A program made the translations under genes and the position numbers. From positions 85,293 through 149,292 of the forward strand of contig NZ_BLXY01000007.1 in NCBI RefSeq assembly GCF_014193585.1: a DNA stretch of 64,000 nucleotides, given 5' to 3'. The notes under the pieces were generated by a model. That model worked only from the letters and a program-made list of their open reading frames with translations, made no database searches and was not told the DNA's origin. Source of the stretch: Geomonas paludis. Its GTDB lineage: Bacteria; Desulfobacterota; Desulfuromonadia; Geobacterales; Geobacteraceae. How positions within the stretch are numbered: position 1 is the stretch's first letter; each line of letters opens with the position of its first letter. Positions 1 to 11,945 of this stretch are shown here, one piece after another.

Positions 1-144
1 GACGCGGGCAACAAGCGCAAGACGTTCACCGGCAAACTGCTCGGGGTTCAGGACGGGGTGATCAGCATCGACCTCACCGAAGGACAGCACGCCTCGATCC
101 CGCTGGACAAGGTGGCCAAGGCCAACCTCGAATTCGAATTCTAA
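1..144 (+). CDS. rimP: RimP C-terminus (partial, 5' end outside window)
   Basis: The frame is open from base 1 and stops with TAA at 142-144, giving the last 47 residues of a gene that starts left of the window. The visible part is a small beta-rich segment (GKLLGVQDGVISIDL) ending in an acidic tail. This fits the C-terminal SH3-like domain of RimP, the factor needed for 30S subunit maturation. RimP is the usual gene immediately before nusA, and here nusA starts 42 bases downstream. The assignment rests mainly on this synteny plus the short C-terminal match. Confidence 0.8.
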   Translation, partial: DAGNKRKTFTGKLLGVQDGVISIDLTEGQHASIPLDKVAKANLEFEF

Positions 145-186
145 AATTTACTTTGCAATTATCAGCAAGCAGAAGGAGACAGTGAC

Positions 187-1338
187 GTGGAAACGAGCTT
201 TAACCTCAAGCACACGATCGACCAGATCGTAAAAGAGAAGGGCATCGATAAAAGTATTGTGGTAGAGGCGCTGGAACAGGCAGTTCTCACCGCTGCCAAC
301 AAGAAATTTCGCAATACCCGCGATCTGGAGGCGCACTACAACCCCGAGATCGGTGAGGTTGAGCTGTTCGAGTTCGTTACTGTCGTAGAAGAGGTGCAGG
401 ATTCCTACCGCGAGATCGAGCTGGACGAGGCGCGCGAGGAGGACCCGGAGGTCGAGATCGGCGATTCCATCGGCATGAAGATGGACGCATCCGGCTTCTC
501 CAGGATCGCCGCGCAGACCGCCAAGCAGGTGATCATCCAGCGCGTGCGTGAGGCGGAGCGCGAGACCATCTTCAACGAGTTTCAGGAACGCCAGGGCGAG
601 ATCGTCAACGGCGTGGTGCGCCGTTTCGAGAAGGGTGACCTGATCGTGGATCTCGGCCGCGCCGAGGCGCTTTTGCCGCACAAGGAGCAGGCACCGCGCG
701 AGGTATACCGCCAGGGCGACCGCGTCAAGGCTCTCATCACCGAGATCCGCATGACCACCAAGGGCCCCCAGATCATGCTCTCCCGCACCCATCCCACCAT
801 GCTGGCCAAGCTGTTCGAGGCCGAGGTGCCGGAGATCGCGGAAGGGATCGTCGAGATCAAGAGCGTCGTGCGCGAGCCGGGCGGGCGCGCCAAGATCGCC
901 GTCTACTCGCATGACGGCGACGTCGACCCGGTCGGCGCCTGCGTCGGCATGCGCGGCTCCCGTGTCCAGAACGTGGTCTCCGAGCTGCGCGGCGAGAAGA
1001 TCGACATCATCCCCTGGAGCGAGGACATTGCCCGCTTCGCCTGCAACGCCCTGGCCCCGGCCGTGGTGACCAAGGTGTATGTGGACGAAGAGGATTACGC
1101 CATGGAAGTCATCGTGGCGGACGACCAGCTCTCGCTGGCCATCGGCAAGCGCGGTCAGAACGTGCGCCTGGCGGCCAAGCTGACCGGCTGGAAGATCGAC
1201 ATCAAGAGCGAGACCCGCATGGCCGAGGCCGAACTGCAGCAGTTTGCCTCCTACGACGGTACCGAGTCTGAAGAAGAGGCCGCCGAGCCGGTAGAGGCGA
1301 CCGAGCCGGCAGCAGTAGAGGCGACCGAAGAGGATTAG
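187..1338 (+). CDS. nusA: Transcription termination/antitermination factor NusA
   Basis: NusA binds RNA polymerase and nascent RNA and modulates pausing, termination and antitermination. The 383-residue protein has the family order: N-terminal polymerase-binding domain (about 1-125), S1 domain (about 135-200, with the GEIVNGVVRRFEKGDLIVDLG core) and two KH domains (about 230-345, with GACVGMRGSRVQNVV and AIGKRGQNVRLA). It ends in an acidic Glu/Ala tail and lacks the two C-terminal acidic repeats of the longer E. coli protein, as is common outside the gammaproteobacteria. The start is a GTG at 187 that follows an AGGAGA (174-179). It sits in the rimP-nusA-ylxR-infB operon and ends 1 base before the next start codon. 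Confidence 0.97.
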   Translation: METSFNLKHTIDQIVKEKGIDKSIVVEALEQAVLTAANKKFRNTRDLEAHYNPEIGEVELFEFVTVVEEVQDSYREIELDEAREEDPEVEIGDSIGMKMDASGFSRIAAQTAKQVIIQRVREAERETIFNEFQERQGEIVNGVVRRFEKGDLIVDLGRAEALLPHKEQAPREVYRQGDRVKALITEIRMTTKGPQIMLSRTHPTMLAKLFEAEVPEIAEGIVEIKSVVREPGGRAKIAVYSHDGDVDPVGACVGMRGSRVQNVVSELRGEKIDIIPWSEDIARFACNALAPAVVTKVYVDEEDYAMEVIVADDQLSLAIGKRGQNVRLAAKLTGWKIDIKSETRMAEAELQQFASYDGTESEEEAAEPVEATEPAAVEATEED

Positions 1339-1339
1339 C

Positions 1340-1933
1340 ATGCCCAAGGCCACACCACAGAGAAGCTGTCTTGCCTGCCGTGAGACCAAGGACAAGGGCG
1401 AGCTGCTTCGCTTCGTGCTGGCACCGGACCGCACCCTGGTCCCCGACCTGCAGAACAAGCTCCCCGGCCGCGGGGCGTACACCTGCCTGAAGGCGTCGTG
1501 CCTGAGGCAGGCGGTCCAGAAAAAGCAGTTCTCCCGCGGCTTCAAGGGCGAGGTGCTGGGCGCCGACGCAGACGGGCTGGTGCAGCAGGTGCTGCACAAG
1601 CTCGAGGAGCGCATCGCCTCCTACATAAGCCTGGCCAACAAGGCGGGCAAGGTGGTGTCGGGTTCGGACCAGGTTCAGGATAAGTTGAAAAAAGGGGGCG
1701 CCGGCCTTTTGTTCGTCGCCACCGACATCTCGCCCGACATCGGCGACAAGTTCAGGGGGCTGGCGCAGCTCAAACAGGTCCCCTGCATCTCCCTGTTCAC
1801 CAAGGAGCGCCTTGGCGAATTGCTGGGAAAGGAACTCAGAAGCGTCCTGGTTGTTATGGAAAGCGGCTTCGTGGGATCGATTGGATTGGAAATGGAAAAG
1901 TACAGGAACTTCTTTGAGGAGGAGCGTGAGTAG
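1340..1933 (+). CDS. YlxR (DUF448) / ribosomal L7Ae-like fusion protein
   Basis: A 197-residue protein between nusA and infB. Residues 1-85 match YlxR/DUF448, a small RNA-binding domain (CLACRE motif, then the GRGAYTC motif). Residues about 95-190 match an L7Ae/L30e-like kink-turn RNA-binding fold (YISLANKAGKVVSGSDQV, then a beta-alpha LLFVATDIS segment). In Bacillus these two domains are separate neighbouring genes (ylxR and ylxQ); here they are one polypeptide. The ATG at 1340 follows the nusA stop by one base and the stop abuts the infB start, so translation is probably coupled. A role in ribosome or RNA metabolism is inferred from domain and operon. Confidence 0.9.
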   Translation: MPKATPQRSCLACRETKDKGELLRFVLAPDRTLVPDLQNKLPGRGAYTCLKASCLRQAVQKKQFSRGFKGEVLGADADGLVQQVLHKLEERIASYISLANKAGKVVSGSDQVQDKLKKGGAGLLFVATDISPDIGDKFRGLAQLKQVPCISLFTKERLGELLGKELRSVLVVMESGFVGSIGLEMEKYRNFFEEERE

Positions 1934-4828
<2,895 letters not shown>

Positions 4829-4913
4829 CAGTCAAGCAAACGGGGAGAGCGGCGTCCCGCGTCCGGCATCCCGGCGGCGGAGGCCGCTCTCCCCTTATCG
4901 TTTTCGCCTCTGC

Positions 4914-5040
4914 TCCTCCCCCTGGAGGGGGGAGGCCGGGAGGGGGGCGCATGAGCGAAGATTCCCCCTCCCTGACCCTCCCCCTCCGGGCCTTCGCCCA
5001 CCGTAGGGCTACGGCCCGCAGGCGGGGGCGGGGACATGTA
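4914..5040. repeat. GC-rich intergenic palindromic element, family B, copy 1
   Basis: Between infB and rbfA. Two G/C-rich blocks (CTCCTCCCCCTGGAGGGGGG at the left; the right part has GGGCCTTCGCCCACCGTAGG then CTACGGCCCGCAGGCGGGGG) can fold into hairpins. Nearly the same two-part layout is found at 11757-11888, and related cores recur at 15404-15530, 22159-22198, 51254-51362, 52880-53000, 54706-54751 and 63796-63861. The rest of the infB-rbfA gap (4829-5092) holds nothing else that I recognise. Confidence 0.75.
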
Positions 5041-5092
5041 AGCAACCCCGTGCTTGGTAATAAGGGCCGGGATCACACAAGAGAGAAAGATC

Positions 5093-5452
5093 ATGGTTAA
5101 ACGTTCCGACAAGGTTGCCGAAGAGATCCACAAGATCATCTCGGAACTTCTGATAAAGGGTCTCAAGGACCCCCGCATTGGTTTCCTGACCATCACCGGT
5201 GTCAAGGTCACTCCCGATCTGAGACAGGCCACCGTCTACTTCACGGTGCACGGCGACGATGCCGCCAAGAAGAACAGCGAGGCGGGTCTCAACTCCGCCA
5301 AGGGCTACATCCGTAAAGAGATCGGCCAAGCCCTCAAGTTGCGTTTCACCCCCGAGGTGATGTTCAAGTACGACACCTCGTTAGATTACGGCCAGCATAT
5401 CGAATCGATTCTGAAGGAGATTGGGGCTACGGATGACGGCGACCACAGCTGA
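5093..5452 (+). CDS. rbfA: Ribosome-binding factor A
   Basis: RbfA is a KH-type protein that helps late 30S maturation and 16S 5'-end processing, and is needed at low temperature. The 119-residue product has the family start (KRSDKVAEEIHKIISELL) and the conserved DPRIGF and ITGVKVTPDL segments; the length is typical. The frame is open further upstream to a TTG at 5054. The ATG at 5093 is preferred because it gives the usual N-terminus and follows a purine-rich GAGAGAAAGA. The 3' end overlaps the start of the DHH phosphoesterase gene by 20 bases, consistent with one operon. Confidence 0.95.
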   Translation: MVKRSDKVAEEIHKIISELLIKGLKDPRIGFLTITGVKVTPDLRQATVYFTVHGDDAAKKNSEAGLNSAKGYIRKEIGQALKLRFTPEVMFKYDTSLDYGQHIESILKEIGATDDGDHS

Positions 5453-6401
5453 GATTAAGCGGATAGTTGCGGAGATCGAGCAGGCACACAGCTTTCTTAT
5501 CACCAGCCATGAGAGCCCCGACCCCGACGCGGTTGGTTCCTCCCTGGCTTTGGCCAATTACCTCACCGCGCGCGGCAAGGACGTCACCGTCTACCTGAGC
5601 GACCCGGTTCCCGACAACTGCTCCTTCCTCCCCATGGCGGAGCAGGTCTACGGCGACATGCCCGAGCGCGACTTCGACGTCTGCTTCGTGCTGGACGTGG
5701 GGGAGTTCCGGCGCGCCGGCAAGGCGGTCACCGAGAACAAGAGGATAGGCCGCTTCATCAATATCGACCATCACCTGGGATGCGAGAACTTCGGCGTCTG
5801 CAACCTGATCGATCCCAAGGCGAGCGCCACCGCCGCCCTCATCTACCGGGTCATCCGGGCTGCCGGCGACGAGGTCGACTACCCGACCGCGCTCTGCATC
5901 TACACCGCCATCCTCTCCGATACCGGGAGCTTCCACTACTCCAACTCCGACCCCGAGTCCTTCGCCATCGCCGGCGAGATGATCGGCAAAGGGGTGAACG
6001 CCTGGAGCGTCAACGAGAACCTCTACGAGAGCGAGCCGCTGCAGAGGATCGCGCTCCTCGCGCTGGCGCTGTCCGACCTGACCGTCTCACCGTCCGGCGA
6101 GTACGCCTCGGTCACCGTGACCCTGGACATGTACCAGAAGACCGGCGCCACGGCCCAGGACACCGACCGCTTCATCAACTACCCGCGCTCCATAAAGGGG
6201 GTGCAGGTGGCACTCTTCTTCCGCCAGGTCGACGAGGGTACTTTCAAGGTCGGCTTCCGGTCCAAGGGGAAGGTCGACGTCTCTGCCGTCTCCGCCTCCT
6301 TCGGCGGCGGCGGGCACCACAACGCCGCCGGCTGCATGGTGCGCGGCACGCTCGCCGAGGTCAAGGCGCAGGTCTTCGACCGACTGGAGCAGATGCGCTG
6401 A
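5433..6401 (+). CDS. nrnA: DHH/DHHA1 phosphoesterase, NrnA type (nanoRNase / pAp phosphatase)
   Basis: A 322-residue DHH-family phosphoesterase. Metal-binding motifs are visible: ESPDPDAVGSS near residue 28, DVGEFRR, NIDHH near residue 110 and the C-terminal DHHA1 signature GGGGHHNAAG. Proteins of this kind between rbfA and truB degrade 2-5 nt RNAs and dephosphorylate pAp; substrate preference cannot be read here. The chosen ATG at 5433 follows an AAGGAGA (5414-5420) by 12 bases; an in-frame TTG at 5421 abuts that Shine-Dalgarno and is unlikely. The stop overlaps the truB ATG by one base (TGATG). Confidence 0.9.
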   Translation: MTATTAEIKRIVAEIEQAHSFLITSHESPDPDAVGSSLALANYLTARGKDVTVYLSDPVPDNCSFLPMAEQVYGDMPERDFDVCFVLDVGEFRRAGKAVTENKRIGRFINIDHHLGCENFGVCNLIDPKASATAALIYRVIRAAGDEVDYPTALCIYTAILSDTGSFHYSNSDPESFAIAGEMIGKGVNAWSVNENLYESEPLQRIALLALALSDLTVSPSGEYASVTVTLDMYQKTGATAQDTDRFINYPRSIKGVQVALFFRQVDEGTFKVGFRSKGKVDVSAVSASFGGGGHHNAAGCMVRGTLAEVKAQVFDRLEQMR

Positions 6402-7288
6402 TGCTGAACGGCTTTTTCGTGATCGACAAGCCGGCCGGTGTCACCTCGCATGACATCGTGTCCAAGGTCCGTCGCGCCATCAATCAGAAGAAGGTAGGGC
6501 ACACCGGGACCCTGGATCCCTTTGCCACCGGCGTGTTGCCGGTCGCGGTGGGGGAGGGGACCAAGGCGATCCAGTTCCTGGACGAGTCGGAGAAGGAGTA
6601 CCGGGCCGTGCTGCGGCTGGGCATCGCCACCGACACCCAGGACCTGACCGGAGCGGTCATCTCCGAGCGGGAGTGGTCGCACCTGACGGCCGAGGACCTG
6701 GAGCGGCTGGTGCCGCAGTTCCTCGGACTCCAGAAGCAGCTTCCTCCCATGTTCTCAGCCATCAAGCAGGGCGGGGTGCCGCTGTACAAGCTGGCCAGGA
6801 AAGGGATCGAGGTGGAGCGCGAGGAGCGCGAGGTCGAAATCCACTCGCTCACCTTCGAATGGATCCGGCTCCCCGAGGCCTGCTTCACCGTGCGCTGCTC
6901 GCGGGGCACCTACGTGAGGACGCTCGCCTGCGACATCGGCGAGGCGCTCGGTTGCGGCGCCCACCTCCTTGAATTGCGGCGCACAAGGAGCGGTCTCTTC
7001 CGCGAGGCCGACGCCATCAGCATCGAGGCGCTGGCCGGGGCCGCCGACCAGGAGGCGCTGCTCATGCCGCTGGACCGGGCGCTGGATCATCTGAGGGCGC
7101 TGGCGCTCACCGAGGCGGGGGGGAAGAAGGTGCTGAACGGCGTGGTGCCGCAGGCGCATGATTTCATTGAACCTCCCGGCGATTTTGCCGTGGGTGAGCA
7201 GGTGCGACTCTATCTGGGGGAGCGCTTTGCGGCAGTAGCGGAGTACGACAAGCTCAAAGGGCTGCGCCTGGCCCGTGTGTTCAATTAG
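6401..7288 (+). CDS. truB: tRNA pseudouridine(55) synthase
   Basis: TruB converts U55 in the T-loop of tRNAs to pseudouridine. The 295-residue protein has motif I (FVIDKPAGVTSH), the catalytic motif GHTGTLDPFATG with Asp39 as nucleophile, and RCSRGTYVRTLACDIG further on. A short C-terminal PUA-like extension is present. The ATG shares its A with the preceding TGA, so translation is probably re-initiated. It is the last gene before rpsO in the nusA-infB-rbfA-truB order that is widely conserved in bacteria. Confidence 0.97.
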   Translation: MLNGFFVIDKPAGVTSHDIVSKVRRAINQKKVGHTGTLDPFATGVLPVAVGEGTKAIQFLDESEKEYRAVLRLGIATDTQDLTGAVISEREWSHLTAEDLERLVPQFLGLQKQLPPMFSAIKQGGVPLYKLARKGIEVEREEREVEIHSLTFEWIRLPEACFTVRCSRGTYVRTLACDIGEALGCGAHLLELRRTRSGLFREADAISIEALAGAADQEALLMPLDRALDHLRALALTEAGGKKVLNGVVPQAHDFIEPPGDFAVGEQVRLYLGERFAAVAEYDKLKGLRLARVFN

Positions 7289-7416
7289 TATTCCTTCTTT
7301 ACACGTACTTGCTTTTGTGATAAGAGTTAAAGGTCTTGATCTAAACCGCGGGAGCAATCTCTGCGGGCAGGCATAAATAAGCAAAATAACTAGGAAGCGG
7401 AAGGGGGTGTAACCAC
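7289..7416 (+). promoter_or_regulatory. rpsO leader region (possible S15 autoregulatory site)
   Basis: The 128 bases between truB and rpsO contain a GC hairpin (CCGC near 7347 pairing with GCGG near 7362) and end in a G-rich Shine-Dalgarno. S15 represses its own mRNA in several bacteria through structured leaders that differ between phyla. The leader here could do the same, but no known S15 binding structure is recognisable. Confidence 0.3.
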
Positions 7417-7683
7417 ATGCTGCAAACGGAAAAGAAGCAGGAAATCATCACAGCTCATAAGCTGCACGATTCCGACACGGGTTCGCCGGAAGTGCAGATT
7501 GCAATTCTTTCGGAGCGTATCACTTATCTGACTGAGCACTTCAAGACTCACAAGAAGGATCATCACAGCCGTCGCGGTCTGCTGAAGATCGTCGGTCAGA
7601 GAAGGGGTCTGCTTGACTACCTGAAGAAGAAAGACGTCGAAAGGTACAAAGCGATCATCGCTAAACTCGGCATCAGAAGGTAA
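7417..7683 (+). CDS. rpsO: 30S ribosomal protein S15
   Basis: S15 is a primary 16S rRNA-binding protein that organises the central domain of the small subunit. The 88 residues are the standard length and show the family signature: [38 protein letters not shown] and LLDYLKKKD. The ATG at 7417 follows AAGGGGGTG. It lies between truB and pnp, the order seen in many bacteria. Confidence 0.99.
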   Translation: MLQTEKKQEIITAHKLHDSDTGSPEVQIAILSERITYLTEHFKTHKKDHHSRRGLLKIVGQRRGLLDYLKKKDVERYKAIIAKLGIRR

Positions 7684-7724
7684 GAAAAGGCAGTATACCT
7701 CCCCGGGTATATTGCCTTTCCTCT
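7684..7724 (+). terminator. rpsO-pnp intercistronic hairpin
   Basis: A long inverted repeat, AAAGGCAGTATACC then TCCCC then GGGTATATTGCCTTT, followed by CCTCTTTTTC. It can act as an intrinsic terminator or attenuator after rpsO. In E. coli the same gap holds an RNase III-cleaved hairpin that mediates pnp autoregulation; a similar use here is an inference from position. Confidence 0.75.
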
Positions 7725-7865
7725 TTTTCATCATGTAAGGGCCTCGTGCCCTTTTTCTTGTTGGGGGCGTGGATAAAACTGCCCTGCGGCGCACTGTTAC
7801 GCCCGCATGGCGCTTTTCTCGGCGGCCCCAACACCAACCGAAACACCCAAATGGAGGCCGTAACA

Positions 7866-9956
7866 ATGGTACACACTGTCCAAGCAGAGTGCTGTGGCAA
7901 AACTATCACTATCGAAACAGGCAAGATCGCCAAGCAGGCAAGCGGCGCGGTCATGATCAAAAGCGGCGACACCATGGTGCTCGTCACCGCCGTCGCCATG
8001 AAATCCGCCAAGGAAGGTCAGGGCTTCTTCCCGCTGACCGTCAACTACCAGGAGAAAGCCTACGCAGGCGGCCGCATCCCCGGCTCCTTCTTCAAGCGCG
8101 AAGGCCGTCCCTCCGACAACGAAACCCTCACCTCGCGTCTCATCGACCGCCCGATCCGCCCGCTGTTCCCGGAAGGGTTCCTGAACGATACCCAGGTCAT
8201 GGCGACCGTGGTTTCCGCTGACAAGGATCACGATCCGGGCATCCTCTCCATGATCGGCGCTTCCGCGGCCCTCATGGTTTCCGATGTTCCCTTCGCCGGC
8301 CCGATAGCAGGCGTGAAAGTCGCTCGCGTTGACGGCCAGTTCATCGCCAACCCGACCGCCGAGCAGGAAGAGAAGAGCGACATGGAGATCGTGATCGCCG
8401 CTTCCAAGGACGCCATCCTCATGGTGGAAGGCAGCGCCTCCGAAGTCTCCGAGGACGACCTCCTCGAGGCGATCTTCTTCGGCAAGGAAGCAGTCCAGGG
8501 CATCCTGGCCGCACAGGAAGAGCTGGTCGCCAAGGTGAAGCCGGTCAAGCGCGACATCCCGGCCCCGGTTGTGAACACCGAGTTGAAGGCTCGCGTAGAT
8601 GCCCTCGCCAAGGAAGAGATGAAAGCCGCGGTGCGCATCAAGGCCAAGGGCGAGCGTCATGACGCCATCGATGCCATCACCGAAAAGACCGTGGCGGCTC
8701 TGGCCGGCGAGTTCGAAGGCTCCGAGAAAGAGGTCAAGGCGTTCATCGAAGAGCTCGAGTACGACCTGGTGCGCGAGCACATCATCAAGGACGGCTCCAG
8801 GATCGACGGCCGCGACACCAAGACCATCCGTAACATCAGCACCGAGGTAGGCTTCCTGCCGCGCGCACACGGTTCCGCCCTGTTCACCCGCGGCGAGACC
8901 CAGTCCATCGTGGCCGCCACCCTGGGCACCTCGGTCGACGAGCAGCGCATCGACTCGCTCTACGGCGATTCCCGCAAGAAGTTCCTCCTGCACTACAACT
9001 TCCCGCCGTACTCCGTCGGCGAGACCAGCTTCCGCCTCGCCCCGGGCCGCCGCGAAATCGGCCACGGCATGCTGGCCGAGCGCGCCCTGCAGCAGGTGCT
9101 CCCGAAGCACGATGACTTCCCCTACACCATCCGCATCGTCTCCGACATCACCGAGAGCAACGGCTCCTCCTCGATGGCGACCGTCTGCGGCGGCTCCCTG
9201 TCCATGATGGACGCCGGTATCCCGATCAAGGCACCGGTCGCCGGCATCGCCATGGGCCTCATCAAGGAAGGTGACGACTACGCCATCCTCTCCGACATCC
9301 TGGGCGACGAAGACCACCTGGGCGACATGGACTTCAAAGTGGCCGGCACCGCCGACGGCGTCACCGCGCTGCAGATGGACATCAAGATCGGCGGCGTGAC
9401 CCGCGAGATCATGGGCGCCGCACTGGCACAGGCCAAAGCCGGCCGCGTGCACATCCTGGGCGAGATGGCCAAGTCGCTCTCCACCGCCCGCGGCGACCTC
9501 TCCGCCTTCGCTCCGCGCATCACCACCATCTGGGTCAAGGTGGACAAGATCCGCGACGTCATCGGTAGCGGCGGCAAGAACATCCGCAGCGTCACCGAGG
9601 CGACCGGCGTCGCCATCGACATCGAGGATACCGGCAAGATCAACATCGCTTCCAACAACAAGGAAGCCTGCGACCTCGCCATCAAGATGATCCGCAACCT
9701 GACCGCAGAGGCCGAAGAAGGCAAGCTCTACATGGGCACCGTCAAGAAGATCATGGAGTTCGGCGCATTCGTCGAGATCTTCCCGGGTACCGACGGCCTG
9801 GTGCACGTTTCCGAGCTCGACACCGAGCGCGTGAAGAACGTGAGCGACATCCTGAAAGAAGGCGACAAGGTGCTGGTGAAGTGCATCGGCATCGACAAGC
9901 AGGGCAAGATCAAGCTGTCCCGCAAAGAGGCCCTGGGCCAGACCTTCACCGAATAA
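7866..9956 (+). CDS. pnp: Polyribonucleotide nucleotidyltransferase (PNPase)
   Basis: PNPase is the trimeric phosphorolytic 3'-5' exoribonuclease of the RNA degradosome. The 696-residue product has the standard architecture: RNase PH domain 1, an all-helical linker, RNase PH domain 2 ([15 protein letters not shown], then [12 protein letters not shown]), a KH domain ([15 protein letters not shown]) and a C-terminal S1 domain ([18 protein letters not shown]). The frame is open to 7746, but the ATG at 7866 is preferred: it sits 8 bases after GGAGG (7853-7857) and gives the normal N-terminus. The upstream in-frame region lies in the hairpin-rich leader. Confidence 0.97.
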   Translation: MVHTVQAECCGKTITIETGKIAKQASGAVMIKSGDTMVLVTAVAMKSAKEGQGFFPLTVNYQEKAYAGGRIPGSFFKREGRPSDNETLTSRLIDRPIRPLFPEGFLNDTQVMATVVSADKDHDPGILSMIGASAALMVSDVPFAGPIAGVKVARVDGQFIANPTAEQEEKSDMEIVIAASKDAILMVEGSASEVSEDDLLEAIFFGKEAVQGILAAQEELVAKVKPVKRDIPAPVVNTELKARVDALAKEEMKAAVRIKAKGERHDAIDAITEKTVAALAGEFEGSEKEVKAFIEELEYDLVREHIIKDGSRIDGRDTKTIRNISTEVGFLPRAHGSALFTRGETQSIVAATLGTSVDEQRIDSLYGDSRKKFLLHYNFPPYSVGETSFRLAPGRREIGHGMLAERALQQVLPKHDDFPYTIRIVSDITESNGSSSMATVCGGSLSMMDAGIPIKAPVAGIAMGLIKEGDDYAILSDILGDEDHLGDMDFKVAGTADGVTALQMDIKIGGVTREIMGAALAQAKAGRVHILGEMAKSLSTARGDLSAFAPRITTIWVKVDKIRDVIGSGGKNIRSVTEATGVAIDIEDTGKINIASNNKEACDLAIKMIRNLTAEAEEGKLYMGTVKKIMEFGAFVEIFPGTDGLVHVSELDTERVKNVSDILKEGDKVLVKCIGIDKQGKIKLSRKEALGQTFTE

Positions 9957-9973
9957 TTTCTCTCATGTGAAAA

Positions 9974-10002
9974 CTGGCAATTCATGGGTTTCCCGGTATA
10001 GT
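9974..10002 (+). promoter_or_regulatory. Candidate sigma-70 promoter for a leaderless M16 peptidase mRNA
   Basis: CTGGCA (9974-9979), a 17-base spacer and TATAGT (9997-10002). The predicted start of transcription, 7-8 bases after the -10 box, coincides with the A of the ATG at 10010. No Shine-Dalgarno is present before that ATG. Confidence 0.5.
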
Positions 10003-10009
10003 TCTAGCC

Positions 10010-11265
10010 ATGATTAAAAAGACCACCCTAAATAACGGAATCCGCGTCATCACCGAGCGGATTCCGTATGCCAGCTCGGTTTCCATCGGAATTTGGGTCG
10101 CCAACGGCTCCCGCCACGAACGGCGGGAGTCGAACGGCGTCGCCCATTTCATCGAACACCTCCTCTTTAAAGGCACCGCACGCCGTTCTTCATTGGACAT
10201 CGCCCGCGAAATCGACTCCGTGGGCGGCGTCCTGAACGCCTTCACCAGCCGCGAGTACGTCTGCTACTACGCCAAGGTGCTGGACAAGTTCCTCCCCCGT
10301 GCGGTCGACCTGTTGACCGACATCTTCCTCCATTCCACCTTCGACAGCGAAGAGATCGAAAAGGAGCGCCGCGTGGTGCTCCAGGAGATCAACATGATGG
10401 AGGACACCCCGGACGACCTGATCCACGACCTGTTCCACCAGCACTTCTGGAAGGGACACCCGCTGGGGATGTCCATCCTGGGCGACGCCGAGAGCGTCAC
10501 CGGTCTCTCCCGCGACGCGATCATCGCCTACAAGGACCAGATGTACCGCGCCGACGACATCATCGTCACCGCCGCCGGCAACGTCACCCACGACAAGCTC
10601 ACCGCTCTTCTGGAGGAGTTCCTGCAGGGAGTGGAACCGGGGCACGGCCGGAGCGAATCCGCTCCCCCGGTCTACGAGCGCCGCATCGAATTGGTGGAGA
10701 AGGACCTGGAGCAGATCCACGTCTGCCTGGGCCTCAAGGGGGTGCAGCAGAGTCACCCGCAGCGCTACGACGCCTTCATCATGAACGCCATCCTGGGCGG
10801 CTCCATGAGCTCGCGCCTGTTCCAGGAGGTGCGCGAGAAGAGCGGCCTGGCCTACTCGGTCTACTCCTACATCGCTTCCCACGCCGACGCCGGTTCCCTG
10901 GTGGTCTACGCCGGGGCCAGCCCGGAAAACGCCAAGGAACTCCTCGAGATCATGCTGCGCGAGATCGGGCGCTTCAAGAAGGAACCTGTCCCGGCCGAAC
11001 AACTCGAGGCGGCCCGCGAACAGTTGAAGGGGAACCTGCTCCTGTCGCTCGAATCCAGCGACAACAGGATGTCCCGCCTGGCCAAGAACGAGATCTACTT
11101 CGGCACCCCGCTGCCGCTCTCAGAGATCATGGAAGGGTTCGACCACGTGACCTCCGACAGCATCCTGGAGCTTGCCAACGAGATCCTGGACAACGACGCG
11201 CTGACCCTGGTCATGCTGGGCCGGATCGGCACACCCGCCTTCTCGAACTCCGACATCAACGTCTG

Positions 11266-11266
<1 letters not shown>
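10010..11266 (+). CDS. M16 family zinc peptidase (pitrilysin/PqqF/MPP-like)
   Basis: A 418-residue single-unit M16 metallopeptidase. It carries the inverted zinc motif HxxEH (His46-Glu49-His50 in [13 protein letters not shown]), a downstream glutamate region ([11 protein letters not shown]) and the C-terminal half with the [18 protein letters not shown] substrate-binding segment. Close relatives occur next to pnp and dut in many deltaproteobacteria and firmicutes; the natural substrate is not known. The ATG at 10010 lacks a Shine-Dalgarno and may be read from a leaderless mRNA. The stop overlaps the dut ATG (ATGA-type junction). Confidence 0.95.
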
Positions 11267-11706
<440 letters not shown>

Positions 11707-11710
11707 AGGC

Positions 11711-11742
11711 GAGATTTAGACAAAGATTGAGATTAAGATAGA
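11711..11742 (+). repeat. Short hexameric AGATTA/AGATTG repeat
   Basis: Immediately after dut: GAGATTTAGAC then AAGATTGAGATTAAGATAG. The same imperfect 6-base repeat occurs in direct and inverted form at 14051-14073 and 14141-14170. Confidence 0.55.
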
Positions 11743-11756
11743 CGCCCGGTCCACGC

Positions 11757-11888
11757 TCCTCCCCCCGGAGGGGGGAGGTCGGGAGGGGGGATGCTCCTAA
11801 ACCCCAAGATCAGAAGCCCCCACCCTGTCCCTCCCCCTCCGGGCCTTCGCCCACCGTAGGGCTATGGTCCGCAGGCGGGGGCGGGGAC
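11757..11888. repeat. GC-rich intergenic palindromic element, family B, copy 2
   Basis: Same two-part structure as 4914-5040, including CTCCTCCCCC with GGAGGGGGG at the left and GGGCCTTCGCCCACCGTAGG with CCGCAGGCGGGGGCGGGGAC at the right. The middle portion differs between the copies. Confidence 0.75.
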
Positions 11889-11945
11889 GTCATGGCAGCT
11901 GAAGCGGCGGTACCCACACTGAAAACTCCAGAAGGGGGCACGCAT

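Noticed and set aside
7746..7865. N-terminal extension of PNPase
   Set aside because: The family N-terminus starts at the ATG at 7866, which has a well-spaced GGAGG.
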